A model generated the notes under the pieces. The model did not search any database and was not told where the DNA came from. It saw nothing but the letters and a program-made list of their open reading frames with translations. This document shows positions 18,707 through 27,955 of a stretch of 64,000 nt of DNA, piece after piece; position 1 is the stretch's first letter; every line of letters starts with the position of its first letter. The stretch covers positions 434,001 through 498,000 of the forward strand of contig NZ_CP097149.1 in NCBI RefSeq assembly GCF_023370075.1. Reading direction: 5' to 3'. This stretch comes from Deinococcus sp. QL22. Lineage in GTDB: Bacteria > Deinococcota > Deinococci > Deinococcales > Deinococcaceae. The translations under genes were made by a program, and so were the position numbers.

Positions 18707-20794
18707 TTGACCTTCTGGCGACGGCGCATGCCCTGGCCGCGCACCCCGTTCGTGACCCGGCCCGTGCCGTGGACACTGCGGCGCATGGTGCGGGCAGGGT
18801 TGGCAGGCGTGGGTGCAGTCACGTTGGGCGTGATCGGGCTGGGCGTGGGCGGCGCGGCGGCGTCGGGAGCGTTTGGGCGGGCGTGGAACCTGCGGGCGGA
18901 GTTGCAACCCATACAGGTGCAAGACCGCCGGGGCGCGCCGCTGGGCGTCATCGACCATTGCCGGGACGGGGGCACAGTGGTGAATACCGTACCCTGCCGC
19001 GAGTCGCTGAGTGTGCCGCTCACGGGTGTTTCACGGGCCTTTTTGCTGGCGTATGTAGCCAAAGAGGACGTGCGGTTCTTTTCGCATGTGGGCGTGGATT
19101 TGGGCCGCCTGCCGCGTGCTCTCCTCAGTGGCGCGGGAGCCAGCACCATTACGCAGCAACTTCTGAAAAATAGCGTGCTGGCGGGCCACTTCGATTATGA
19201 TACCGGGCGGCGCACGCTGCCACTGGTGCTGACGCGCAAGGCCACCGAATTCGTGCTGGCCCCGCTGGTCACGTGGCGTTACGGGCGGCGCGAGGTGCTG
19301 GCCATGAGTGTGAACAGCCTGCCCTGGCTGGGTATCGGCCAGCGCAAAGGCATTTACGATGCGTCGCGGGCGGTGTTTGGCGTAGACCCCGCTGACCTGA
19401 CGCTGGCGCAGAGTGCTTTTCTGGTGGGGCTGCTGCCTGCACCCGGCACCTATCTGGTGTCGGACAGCACGCCGCCCGAAGCCGCCACCGCCCGCTTTCG
19501 CCGCATGAGAACGCAACAACTGGTCACGCTGAATATCCTGCGTTCGCGTGGCCTGATCTCGGAGGCCGAACATCTGGACGCCGTGTCTACGCCGCTGCAA
19601 CCCCGGCTGTGGCGGGCCGAATATGCGGGCAGCGGTTCCGATCTGCGGCTGGTGAGCGCCTCGCGCAATCCCGACTACACCAACGAACCCGAACCCGTGT
19701 GGGCCATGCAGGAACTGGTGCGCCGGGAACTGCGGGCCGGTGGGCTAGACCCGCGCCGGGTGGCCCGCGTGGTGCTGACCATAGACGCGGGCGCACAGGC
19801 GGCCCTGAACCGCAGACTGGCGGGCAGACCCAAAGGCGTGGCCGAGGGCGCAGCCGTGCTGGACGTGCGCGGGGGCGGCGTTGTGGCCCTCGCCAGCAGC
19901 ACGGGCGGCGAGCAGAGCAGCCAAGCGGGGCGGCAATGGGCAACCTCGGCCAGCCGTCCGGTGGCGAGTACCGTTAAGCCGCTGTTGTACGCCGCCGCGT
20001 TTGGTGAGGGTCTGACCCAACTCAGCCTCTTTCTAGATGCAGCCACCTCGTATGCCGGGCAGCCTATCCGCAACAATTCCGGCGCATTCTTGGGCCGTTC
20101 CGTGAGTATCCGCGAGGCCAACGCCCGCAGCCTGAACACGGTGGCCGTGCGTGTGGGCACTGACCGAGAAACCACCCTGCGCCGCGTGCTGGACAGCGTG
20201 GGCTACACCGAGGACACTGCCAACCGTTCCAGCCCCGCCCTCGGCACTTACCGCTCGTCGCCGCTGAAGGTGGCCGCCGCCTATGCCAGCTTTGCCAACG
20301 GCGGCCAGCTCTGCACGCCGCACCTGTTGGCGGAAGTGTACGACCGCAGCGGAAAGCCCTTTCCCCTGCCCCGCGCTGACTGTGCCCCGCTGTGGAACGA
20401 GGCGGTGGCTTACGAGGCCTTCGACCTGCTGACGGGTGCGGTGAACGATTCGGCAGGCCATCTGGGATTCCTGCGCCCCAGCTTCGTGCAGCGCCTGACC
20501 GGACGGAATGTGCCGCTGGGAGCCAAGTCCGGCACCACCGACGATGTGCGCGATACGTGGTGTGCAGGCGTGACGCCGCAGTACGCCATGAGCGTGTGGA
20601 TTGGCGACCCGGACGGCCTGCAAAGCGTGCCTGCCGACCTGTATCAGGGTCAGGCCGCCTGCCACGAACTGGGCCTGCTGCGCGACCTCCCCCACGAAAT
20701 CCGCAGTCTGGAAGCCCCCGCCGGAATCACCCGCGTGGGGGGCATAGCCGTCCCGGTACCCAATCTGAATCCCAAAAATCCGACGCCGCCCTAA
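18707..20794 (+). CDS. Class A penicillin-binding protein (transglycosylase/transpeptidase)
   Basis: Bifunctional peptidoglycan synthase anchored by one N-terminal membrane segment (about 28-55). The GT51 glycosyltransferase motifs are KEDVRFFSHVGVD with catalytic Glu120 and GASTITQQLLKN at 144-155. The transpeptidase motifs are SxxK with Ser421 and Lys424 (ASTVKP), SxN at 475-477 (SLN) and KSG at 607-609 (GAKSGTTDD). KSG instead of KTG is an accepted variant. The start is TTG at 18707 with AGGA nine bases upstream; an ATG at 18728 would lose seven residues. At 695 residues it is a typical compact PBP1-type enzyme without C-terminal PASTA repeats. Confidence 0.93.
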   Translation: MTFWRRRMPWPRTPFVTRPVPWTLRRMVRAGLAGVGAVTLGVIGLGVGGAAASGAFGRAWNLRAELQPIQVQDRRGAPLGVIDHCRDGGTVVNTVPCRESLSVPLTGVSRAFLLAYVAKEDVRFFSHVGVDLGRLPRALLSGAGASTITQQLLKNSVLAGHFDYDTGRRTLPLVLTRKATEFVLAPLVTWRYGRREVLAMSVNSLPWLGIGQRKGIYDASRAVFGVDPADLTLAQSAFLVGLLPAPGTYLVSDSTPPEAATARFRRMRTQQLVTLNILRSRGLISEAEHLDAVSTPLQPRLWRAEYAGSGSDLRLVSASRNPDYTNEPEPVWAMQELVRRELRAGGLDPRRVARVVLTIDAGAQAALNRRLAGRPKGVAEGAAVLDVRGGGVVALASSTGGEQSSQAGRQWATSASRPVASTVKPLLYAAAFGEGLTQLSLFLDAATSYAGQPIRNNSGAFLGRSVSIREANARSLNTVAVRVGTDRETTLRRVLDSVGYTEDTANRSSPALGTYRSSPLKVAAAYASFANGGQLCTPHLLAEVYDRSGKPFPLPRADCAPLWNEAVAYEAFDLLTGAVNDSAGHLGFLRPSFVQRLTGRNVPLGAKSGTTDDVRDTWCAGVTPQYAMSVWIGDPDGLQSVPADLYQGQAACHELGLLRDLPHEIRSLEAPAGITRVGGIAVPVPNLNPKNPTPP

Positions 20795-20878
20795 GAAAGC
20801 GTTTTAACCCCCAACCAACGCCCCCATGTTTTCCTGTTTTTTCCACTGACCACTCACCGACCCCGAAGGAGTCCCCAC

Positions 20879-21580
20879 ATGCCCCTCTCCCCCTTCCTCT
20901 CCCTGCTGCCGCTGCTGACGCCTGCCCCCGCTGCGGCCAGCGCCTCTACCCTGCTGGGCCTCAGCACGCCGCCGCTGCATGTGGTCATTGCCGCCGACAT
21001 GACGGGCAGTTCCAAGAATCCGGCCTTCGGGTACGCGGCACAGGCCAAACTACTGACCCAGAGCGTGCTGCTGAATCAGGTACGCTCCGGCGACACGGTC
21101 ACGCTGCTGCGCGTGTGCGCGGGCGTGCAGACGGTGGCCGACTTCAAATTCCAGTCTCAGAACGGGGCGAGGATGGGTAAGGCCGACATTTTGCGCTACA
21201 CCAATGCCCTGACCCAGCCCTGCACGGGCAAGGGCAGCGCGATTACGGCGGCGCTGGCACAGGCCCGCAGCATGGCGGCCCGCACCGCTGGCGTGGGCGA
21301 CGTGGTGATTATGTTTACCGATGGCGCCACACTGGACGACCCCAAACGCGCCGCGCTGGGCATCACCGTGAAGGGGATTCTGAATGCGTCTGCCACCCGC
21401 CTCCTGTTTTTTGCAGGCCTCAGTCCAGAGCGCGGGGCCGATGGAAACTCGGTGCGGGACAGCTTTACCAAAGCGTTGGGCACAGGTGTAAACGACAAGC
21501 GGTTGCTGATGGCCGGAGCCTACGACCTGAACAACGTGTATCCGACCTTTGCCGACGCCGCCAAAAAAGCGAGGCGCTAG
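20879..21580 (+). CDS. Secreted von Willebrand factor A-domain protein
   Basis: A 233-residue protein with a signal peptide (MPLSPFLSLLPLLTPAPAAASA) and then a vWA Rossmann-like fold. VVIAADMTGSS near 36-46 is a MIDAS strand with a D-x-T-x-S variant. SGDTVTLLRVC, DVVIMFTDGATLDDP (near 140) and LLFFAGLSPERG are the later strands. GAAGGAG lies six bases before the ATG. Only one base separates its stop from the start of the membrane protein gene, so the two are co-translated and probably act together at the cell envelope. The substrate or partner is not known. Confidence 0.8.
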   Translation: MPLSPFLSLLPLLTPAPAAASASTLLGLSTPPLHVVIAADMTGSSKNPAFGYAAQAKLLTQSVLLNQVRSGDTVTLLRVCAGVQTVADFKFQSQNGARMGKADILRYTNALTQPCTGKGSAITAALAQARSMAARTAGVGDVVIMFTDGATLDDPKRAALGITVKGILNASATRLLFFAGLSPERGADGNSVRDSFTKALGTGVNDKRLLMAGAYDLNNVYPTFADAAKKARR

Positions 21581-21581
21581 G

Positions 21582-23144
<1,563 letters not shown>

Positions 23145-23147
23145 CCG

Positions 23148-23432
23148 TCATCCCAGAGTCATCTGCACGGCCACCTCTGCACCCTCTTCCAGCCCTTCCG
23201 CCTTCCTCACGTTGGCGCGGATGGGAATGACGTAATGCTCGTCTTTGAAAAATAACGACGTAGTCCATGTGGTGCTGCCGATCTGAGCCTGAACGGGAAT
23301 CATGCCCCAGCCGTAGGTGACGAACCGGGAGGCGGCTTTCAGTTCGGCGCTCTGCTCGGTAGGAACGGTGATGAAGTACCAGGGCGCTGGCCCCTTCCAG
23401 AACCAGAGGGGGCCGCTGAACTCGAAGGTCAT
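23148..23432 (-). CDS. DUF1905 domain protein
   Basis: A 94-residue single-domain protein. The block WFWKGPAPWYFITVPTEQSAE (11-31), then GWGMIPVQAQIGSTTWTTSLF (42-62) and the ending DEHYVIPIRANVRKAEGLEEG are diagnostic of DUF1905, a small beta-barrel family of unknown function often fused to or encoded near YdeI/OmpD-associated proteins. It converges with the membrane protein gene and ends three bases from its stop codon, so the two share essentially no spacer. Confidence 0.85.
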   Translation of the reverse strand: MTFEFSGPLWFWKGPAPWYFITVPTEQSAELKAASRFVTYGWGMIPVQAQIGSTTWTTSLFFKDEHYVIPIRANVRKAEGLEEGAEVAVQMTLG

Positions 23433-23478
23433 GGCCCAGTATCTCTGAGGAAGAGCCAGCAGGGGGTCAACTTCAGGA

Positions 23479-23901
23479 CTAGGGTTTGGCAGGCGTGACG
23501 TAGCCGATTCGCTCGAAGGTCAGGCGGGTGGTCTTAGAAAACAGCACCAATTGCCGGGTGTTGCCGCTGATCAGGTAGCCCGTAGATGCATTCAGGGCCG
23601 CGTGAAAAGCGAGGGGCTGAGCGTACAAACACCGCTCGTTGGGACGCGGTGGCAGGGGCGCAACTTGAATGGTCAGGCGGTTGCGGGCCGCCCGAATCGT
23701 TCCCGCGTAGGTGCCGCAGCCGATGCTGCCGCGGAGTTGTCCACCCACAATCACGAGTTGCACTGGGGCAAGACTCAAGTCCGGCTTCACTTGCGGCGTC
23801 ACGTGGGTCAATGTCCAGATGCCGTTGAGGGGAGCAGGCGTGGCGCTTTGAGCTGAACCTAAGCCAGCAGCAAGAGCAAAAGTAGACAGGAGGAGGCGCA
23901 T
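23479..23901 (-). CDS. Secreted META-domain-like protein
   Basis: A 140-residue protein with a signal peptide (MRLLLSTFALAAGLGSAQSA). The mature part begins NGIWTLTHVTPQ, continues with VQLVIVGGQLRGSIGCGTYAGTIRAARNRLTIQV and has paired cysteines (near 63 and 90). This order is typical of META/HslJ-like domains: a WxL start, a GCNxY-like motif read here as GCGTYAG, then an L-x-I strand. HslJ in E. coli is linked to novobiocin resistance; no function is implied here. It is probably exported, and no operon partner is evident. Confidence 0.7.
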   Translation of the reverse strand: MRLLLSTFALAAGLGSAQSATPAPLNGIWTLTHVTPQVKPDLSLAPVQLVIVGGQLRGSIGCGTYAGTIRAARNRLTIQVAPLPPRPNERCLYAQPLAFHAALNASTGYLISGNTRQLVLFSKTTRLTFERIGYVTPAKP

Positions 23902-24006
23902 GGCCTGATCATGAAGGGTCGGCGTGATGAAGGTCTGACGCGGCTGGGACGTTCTTGGTCAGTATTTCCGGTCACCACTTTGACACTTTGGCAAGACGCT
24001 CCCCGG

Positions 24007-24012
24007 TAGGCT
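24007..24012 (+). promoter_or_regulatory. Leaderless-type -10 box of the 24019 ORF
   Basis: TAGGCT followed by six bases and the ATG at 24019. Confidence 0.45.
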
Positions 24013-24018
24013 GCCAGA

Positions 24019-24237
24019 ATGGGAATGAATGTCGGCTTTTTCGGGGTCATTGCAATCACCGCCGCGCTGATTCTTCTGGCTGTGGTGGTCATGACCCTCA
24101 TGACAGCGGGCCTGTGGTTCTACACCCGCATCACAGGCAAAGCTGTGCCCCGCGCCCGCCGCCTGCAACTGATTTTCGGCGTCACGGCATTGGTGGTCGT
24201 ACCGCTGATTATCACGGTGCTGGTCGTCAATTCTTAG
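24019..24237 (+). CDS. Small two-helix membrane protein, 72 aa
   Basis: Two transmembrane segments (about 5-34 and 49-70) are joined by a basic loop (TRITGKAVPRARRLQ), so both ends are likely outside. It has its own leaderless-type promoter and a good terminator, making it a monocistronic unit. No family recognised. Confidence 0.65.
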   Translation: MGMNVGFFGVIAITAALILLAVVVMTLMTAGLWFYTRITGKAVPRARRLQLIFGVTALVVVPLIITVLVVNS

Positions 24238-24257
24238 ACCCCACCAAGACACCAAAA

Positions 24258-24292
24258 GAGGCGGCCACTTCCACATGGCCGCCTCCATTTCT
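24258..24292 (+). terminator. Intrinsic terminator after the 24019 ORF
   Basis: Ten-bp perfect stem (GAGGCGGCCA / TGGCCGCCTC) with an eight-base loop, followed by CATTTCTT. It starts 20 bases after the stop codon. Confidence 0.75.
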
Positions 24293-24392
24293 TGTTCTGA
24301 ACTCCAGTGTTACCCGGTCTGACCGAACTGCATTCTGACATGCGCTTTTTTAAGGTAGACCGCAGCGGTGCGATCCCTCTTCTTCTCTCCTC

Positions 24393-24398
24393 TACAAT
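24393..24398 (+). promoter_or_regulatory. Leaderless-type -10 box of the 24405 ORF
   Basis: TACAAT followed by six bases and an ATG; the best match to TATAAT among the boxes of this kind in the window. Confidence 0.5.
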
Positions 24399-24404
24399 TA
24401 CGCC

Positions 24405-24716
24405 ATGAACAAAAGAGTGTTAATCCGTTTCGTTCCACCCGCACCGATCAAGGTGGCGGTGAGCAAGGGCTTGAGCCGCACGCGCAACTGGAACGCGCCC
24501 AAGTTGATCGACTTCTTGTAGGAAGGGTTGGAGATTTGGGCTGCTGATGCGTATCCCGAACTGGAGCTGGCTGTCGTGGAGTCTCGTCAGGCTGAGATCC
24601 GATTTGATGGTTGGAAGCCGGACAAAGAGCAGGCGAGCGAGGTGCGGGAGGCGATTGGTGAGCAGATGGGCCTGGTGCTGGAAGGGATTGAGCCGGACGA
24701 GTATTTGAGCGAGTAA
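24405..24716 (+). other. Small ORF broken by an in-frame TAG (38 + 62 codons)
   Basis: From the ATG at 24405 the frame codes 38 residues (ending NWNAPKLIDFL) to a TAG at 24519-24521. The same frame then stays open to 24716. Within it a TTG at 24528 with GGAAGG upstream could restart a 62-residue acidic protein. Because both halves share one frame and the first has a strong promoter and start, this is either a 103-codon gene with a nonsense mutation, a readthrough gene, or two coupled small genes. Neither half resembles a family I know. A terminator follows at 24825. Confidence 0.5.
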
Positions 24717-24824
24717 GAGCTGAAGAGTTATCCACACCCCCAAGGTTGCCCTGTGGATAACTGTTTCATCCACTACTCTTGTTGCACGCTTCGGCGGGAG
24801 TAGATCTCCCCACCAGCTGCGGCG

Positions 24825-24849
24825 CCCGCTCTGAAAAGGGCGGGTTTTT
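24825..24849 (+). terminator. Intrinsic terminator, plus strand
   Basis: CCCGC and GCGGG stem (extendable by mismatched pairs) followed by five T. It closes the small-ORF unit. Confidence 0.6.
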
Positions 24850-24858
24850 GTTGCCATC

Positions 24859-24881
24859 AAAAAGCCCGCGCTGAGGCGGGC
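24859..24881 (-). terminator. Intrinsic terminator of pilin gene 2
   Basis: On the minus strand GCCCGC, six-base loop, GCGGGC, then five T, starting 18 bases after the pilin stop codon. Confidence 0.8.
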
Positions 24882-24898
24882 AGAGAGATTAAGACCTG

Positions 24899-25285
24899 TT
24901 ACTCAGGCGCACCATTCACGTATGTGGAACGGTCGGTCACGACTTTAACGCTCAATGTTCCGTCAGCTTTGGCCCCAATCTCACAAGTGGTGACCACATC
25001 AGGCGGGGCTCCCCAGCTGTACCCACTGTCACTGCCATTCTCGTTGGGAAGTTCGGTAGGCGCTTTACAGTCCGTAGGCAAATCCGCCACAGTGCGGCGC
25101 GGACTATCAGCCATCCAAGCGAAAGTGACGTGAGTGACGTTTGAAGCAAACATTTGGGCAGTACGTTCTTTAGCGACCTGGCGTGCACTGAGCAGATTGG
25201 GAATCAGCACGGCGGCGAGAATGCCAATGATAGCAATGACCACTAACAATTCGAGCAAAGTGAAGCCTTGCGTATGGTGATGCAT
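24899..25285 (-). CDS. Type IV pilin-like protein (second of a tandem pair)
   Basis: A 128-residue prepilin. The short leader MHHHTQG is followed by the class III/type IVa hydrophobic helix starting FTLLELLVVIAIIGILAAVLIPNLL. The Gly-Phe cleavage site is at residues 7-8 and Glu5 of the mature protein is conserved. The globular part has two cysteines (near 72 and 99), as in D-region loops. It is assembled by type IV pilus or secretion machinery after PilD cleavage. It lies 63 bp downstream of a paralogue but is separated from it by a terminator. It is more degenerate than the upstream copy in its C-terminal domain. The leader is unusually His-rich. Confidence 0.9.
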   Translation of the reverse strand: MHHHTQGFTLLELLVVIAIIGILAAVLIPNLLSARQVAKERTAQMFASNVTHVTFAWMADSPRRTVADLPTDCKAPTELPNENGSDSGYSWGAPPDVVTTCEIGAKADGTLSVKVVTDRSTYVNGAPE

Positions 25286-25309
25286 AGTGGGTTGGCCTCA
25301 AGGGGTATG

Positions 25310-25331
25310 AAAAACCGCCCCGAAGGGCGGC
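25310..25331 (-). terminator. Intrinsic terminator between the two pilin genes
   Basis: On the minus strand GCCGCCC, TTCG tetraloop, GGGCGGT, then a T run. It lies in the 63-bp spacer, so the second pilin gets only readthrough or its own initiation. Confidence 0.85.
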
Positions 25332-25348
25332 CTAGGGTTCAACTTGGA

Positions 25349-25765
25349 TCAGGGAGTGACAGCAGCGGTAGCGAATTCCGTGACTTCCTTGCCGTTCTGA
25401 AACTTCTTCAAATTGCCGGAGTCTTTCATCGTGGTGTTCACGAAGAAGTCGTCGGAGCCGTTGACAAGGAGGGCGCAGGTATCGACGCCTGAAGGCGCAG
25501 CGTCCACAGGATAGGTACCTTCGACGGCCTTCGTGCAGTCAGCATCCATGGTACCAATAACGCTCTCAGAGGTTGCCGCGTTGTCGCTGGCCAGGTTAGC
25601 GACGGCGGCCTTGTAGACGCTGGTGTTGTGGGCCTGTCCAGCGCGGGCAGTGGCGCTCTTACGGGCACCCAACAGGTTGGGGATCAGCACAGCGGCCAGG
25701 ATCCCAATAATCGCAATGACTATAAGTAACTCAATCAGGGTGAAGCCTTGTGTATTGTTCTTCAT
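25349..25765 (-). CDS. Type IV pilin-like protein (first of a tandem pair)
   Basis: A 138-residue prepilin with leader MKNNTQG, cleavage before Phe8, then FTLIELLIVIAIIGILAAVLIPNLL as membrane and assembly helix. The soluble domain is Ala/Asp/Thr-rich with two cysteines (near 74 and 93) that could close the D loop. AGGAGA lies seven bases before the ATG. It is close to the major-pilin type of Deinococcus/Thermus. An AT-rich 190-bp leader precedes it. The pair lies between clear host genes and the prophage; I treat it as host, though cargo status cannot be excluded. Confidence 0.92.
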   Translation of the reverse strand: MKNNTQGFTLIELLIVIAIIGILAAVLIPNLLGARKSATARAGQAHNTSVYKAAVANLASDNAATSESVIGTMDADCTKAVEGTYPVDAAPSGVDTCALLVNGSDDFFVNTTMKDSGNLKKFQNGKEVTEFATAAVTP

Positions 25766-25858
25766 GTGTTCTCCTGGTTGGCCCCCAGATAAGAGATGGA
25801 TAGGTCTGGTTGGCCGGGTATGGCGTTGACTTCTGCGGGTATCTCCCGCTCTTGTCTG

Positions 25859-25887
25859 TGTTTAGAGTACGAATGATATTCTAACAA
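25859..25887 (-). promoter_or_regulatory. Candidate promoter of the pilin genes
   Basis: TTGTTA (25882-25887) and TAAACA (25859-25864) on the minus strand, 17-bp spacer, inside an AT-rich patch unusual for this GC-rich window. The -10 match is weak. Confidence 0.3.
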
Positions 25888-25956
25888 TTTTCTTACCTAA
25901 AAGTGAAGTTCATCATCTTTAGAAGGCAGGGCACCAGCGTTTTGAATTGAGAGCGC

Positions 25957-26694
25957 TCAGTTGCCTGATTCAAAAGATGGAGGCTTCAAGAACTCTGGAC
26001 TCGGCTGGTATACCCCCGGCTTGACGCGTACCAGCCACCCTTTTTTCACACGCACGGCCAACCAATTGGTAGTGCGTTGGGGTTCTTCTGGGAAGAGCGT
26101 CTGGGCAACCTCAGGCTTGGTGGCAGGCCACTCCAAGCGGGCAATCTCTTGCCGGAAACGCAAGTTCAACTCGCGCTCGGCCTCGACCAGTTGAAAGTAC
26201 CTAGCAGCCCCGAATTCACTCAATCGAAACTCCCGCATGACCTGTTCACGGGTGGCGCCTTGCTGGATGCGAGCATAAATGTCTTGCTGCTGTCCAGGGG
26301 TCTGCTGTTTGACCTGAACGATCCCGTGGATGAGCCGCAGGTGTCGACTGACGGCCATCACCTGATACCCCCCTGCGTTGATGGCAATCTCGGCGTGGCT
26401 ATGCCCCTGTGCCTGTTGTTCATCGACCCAGGCGCGACTCCAGTACAAGGGCAGGCCGCGCTCGCGGAGTTCGGCTTCTGTCCAGACTTTGTCTTCTGAG
26501 GCCGCTTTTTTGTGAATGTGACTGAGCTGATGTGGTTTGTATTGGGGAGGGGCCAGTTGAATACCACGGGAGGCATTCAGGATGGCATTGCGACCAAAGA
26601 CCTCGACACTGAGTGCAGTGCGCTTGGCGGCCGCTTCTGCGTGGCGGAGTTCTTCGGCAGTGAGGGTGATGGTGATCTTGAGTCCAGCAGGCAT
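25957..26694 (-). CDS. Ribbon-helix-helix-like DNA-binding protein with helix-turn-helix repeats
   Basis: The ATG at 26694 is preferred over a GTG at 26712; 245 residues. The N-terminus (LKITITLTAEELRHAEAAAKRTALSVEVFGRNAIL) has the beta-strand plus two-helix layout of ribbon-helix-helix proteins. Further on, two stretches look like helix-turn-helix units: near 95-120 (HAEIAINAGGYQVMAVSRHLRL) and near 135-160 (TREQVMREFRLSEFGAARYFQL). A basic C-terminal region (TNWLAVRVKKGWLVRVKPG) follows. A 12-bp palindrome spans its start codon, as expected for autoregulation. It is probably the first gene outside, or the last inside, the prophage. The function beyond DNA binding is not known. Confidence 0.6.
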   Translation of the reverse strand: MPAGLKITITLTAEELRHAEAAAKRTALSVEVFGRNAILNASRGIQLAPPQYKPHQLSHIHKKAASEDKVWTEAELRERGLPLYWSRAWVDEQQAQGHSHAEIAINAGGYQVMAVSRHLRLIHGIVQVKQQTPGQQQDIYARIQQGATREQVMREFRLSEFGAARYFQLVEAERELNLRFRQEIARLEWPATKPEVAQTLFPEEPQRTTNWLAVRVKKGWLVRVKPGVYQPSPEFLKPPSFESGN

Positions 26695-26703
26695 GACGTC
26701 ATG
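26692..26703. promoter_or_regulatory. 12-bp perfect palindrome over the start codon (candidate operator)
   Basis: CATGACGTCATG covers the chosen ATG of the ribbon-helix-helix-like gene. Proteins of that class often repress themselves by binding such palindromes; this is inference. Confidence 0.4.
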
Positions 26704-26720
26704 CTGCCACACATGAACTG

Positions 26721-26761
26721 AAAATCGCCCCCGCTTACAGCCGAAGCTGAAGCGGGGGCGA
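26721..26761 (-). terminator. Terminator of the phage late operon
   Basis: A 12-bp perfect stem (TCGCCCCCGCTT / AAGCGGGGGCGA) with a 13-base loop, followed on the minus strand by TTTTCAG. It lies 22 bases after the stop of the last phage gene. Confidence 0.85.
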
Positions 26762-26782
26762 ATTCGCCTGAGTTGTCCGGTA

Positions 26783-27160
26783 TCAGCCCAGAGGGAACAG
26801 ACGCTTAAAGGCCATCTCGATCAGCATCAGCGTGAACGGGCTGTTGAGCAGAACCATCAGCCAGGTGGCGGAAGGCGGCGCAAACTCTTTGACCAAGGCC
26901 TGCACGATGCTCAGCACAAACTGGGCACGGGCCGTCCCGGCAATGACACCCTTCAATTCTTGGGCGGCGGTGACGCCTGCTTCGAGCAGCGCGCCGACTT
27001 CCGTCCAGGTGGCGCCATCGCGCAAAGCCTGTGCTTTGGTCACTAGACTGGGGAAGTGCTTGTCGAGCCAGGGCTGAACCAGATCAGGAGTGAGGGCGCC
27101 TCCGGTGCGAGTAGCGGTACCAAGGGACAACAGAAGGGACAGGATTTGAGCTTGCAACAT
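26783..27160 (-). CDS. Phage small membrane-associated protein, end of lysis cassette
   Basis: A 125-residue protein starting at ATG 27160 (GGAG seven bases upstream). It has a hydrophobic N-terminus (MLQAQILSLLLSLGTATRTG) and a hydrophobic C-terminal segment (ATWLMVLLNSPFTLMLIEMAFKRLF), with an amphipathic helical middle. Small size, two hydrophobic ends and position just after the endolysin suggest a holin-like or lysis-accessory role, but no family is recognised. It is the last gene before the late terminator. Confidence 0.6.
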   Translation of the reverse strand: MLQAQILSLLLSLGTATRTGGALTPDLVQPWLDKHFPSLVTKAQALRDGATWTEVGALLEAGVTAAQELKGVIAGTARAQFVLSIVQALVKEFAPPSATWLMVLLNSPFTLMLIEMAFKRLFPLG

Positions 27161-27244
27161 GGGCACACTCCAAGGGCGCGGCCCTCCAAAAAGGCAGGGC
27201 CGGGAAAGGTCGAATTGTTAGCGTCAGTGAATGACGCGGCGGGC

Positions 27245-27955
27245 CTAGTTCAGCGGCAGTGCTGGGATGCTGATGGGTTCGGGCTCACGACTGTTGACGT
27301 ACACCCGCACCGTCTGGGTACGGGCATCCACGGTCACACCGTTGTCGGGGCGTTGCACCAGTTGGCCAGTGATTTCGACGTCATTGACCAGGACGCGCAT
27401 GGGTTCCCCTCGCAGGACTTGCAGCGATGCCAGCGTGCGCTTGGCCCCGCGGGCGTGCAGCCACTCTTCCGGTGGGTGGTAGTTCTCCCGCACAAACGCT
27501 TCGCACGCCTTCCGCTCTTTCATATGGGTGCTGGGCCAGTAGTTGGGGGGCAGATTGACGCCCGCCTTCTTGACGTAGAAGTGTAGATGCGCGGCCATGC
27601 TGAGCTTCGCGCCTTTCCCGATCTGCCCGATCAGATCGCCGCCACTGACCAGTTGGCCCAGCTTGACGTGAATGTCTCGCAGGTGCCAATAACCCGAAAT
27701 GCTGCCATCGCCGTGCTTGATCTCAACGATGCCGCCGATGTACCCGTCCCACATCACGGCCACCACCACACCTGCATCCGTACCGTGCACCGGGTCACCC
27801 ACATCGGTGTCACTGCCGGTGACCGCATTCAGATCGATGGCGGGGTGAACGGAGCCAAGCGCCTTGTAGTAGGCAGGGTCAAGCCAAGCACAGCCAGGTT
27901 GCACGGTGTAACGGGTGGTGGGGGTGTCGAGCGTCGGCCAGAAAGCTAAGGTCAT
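27245..27955 (-). CDS. Phage endolysin, M23 (LytM-type) peptidase
   Basis: Cuts peptide bridges of the host wall at the end of infection. The ATG at 27955 has AAAGGAA upstream and gives 236 residues without a signal peptide. The zinc site is complete: His37 and Asp41 (HPAID), His91 (YWHLRD), and the HLH pair His123/His125 (AAHLHFYV). VKLGQLVSGGDLIGQIGKG is the typical M23 strand segment. Residues 130-236 are an added C-terminal part (WPSTHMKERKACEAFVREN, then a beta-rich tail) that may bind wall. Its start overlaps the preceding membrane-protein stop by ATGA. Confidence 0.9.
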   Translation of the reverse strand: MTLAFWPTLDTPTTRYTVQPGCAWLDPAYYKALGSVHPAIDLNAVTGSDTDVGDPVHGTDAGVVVAVMWDGYIGGIVEIKHGDGSISGYWHLRDIHVKLGQLVSGGDLIGQIGKGAKLSMAAHLHFYVKKAGVNLPPNYWPSTHMKERKACEAFVRENYHPPEEWLHARGAKRTLASLQVLRGEPMRVLVNDVEITGQLVQRPDNGVTVDARTQTVRVYVNSREPEPISIPALPLN

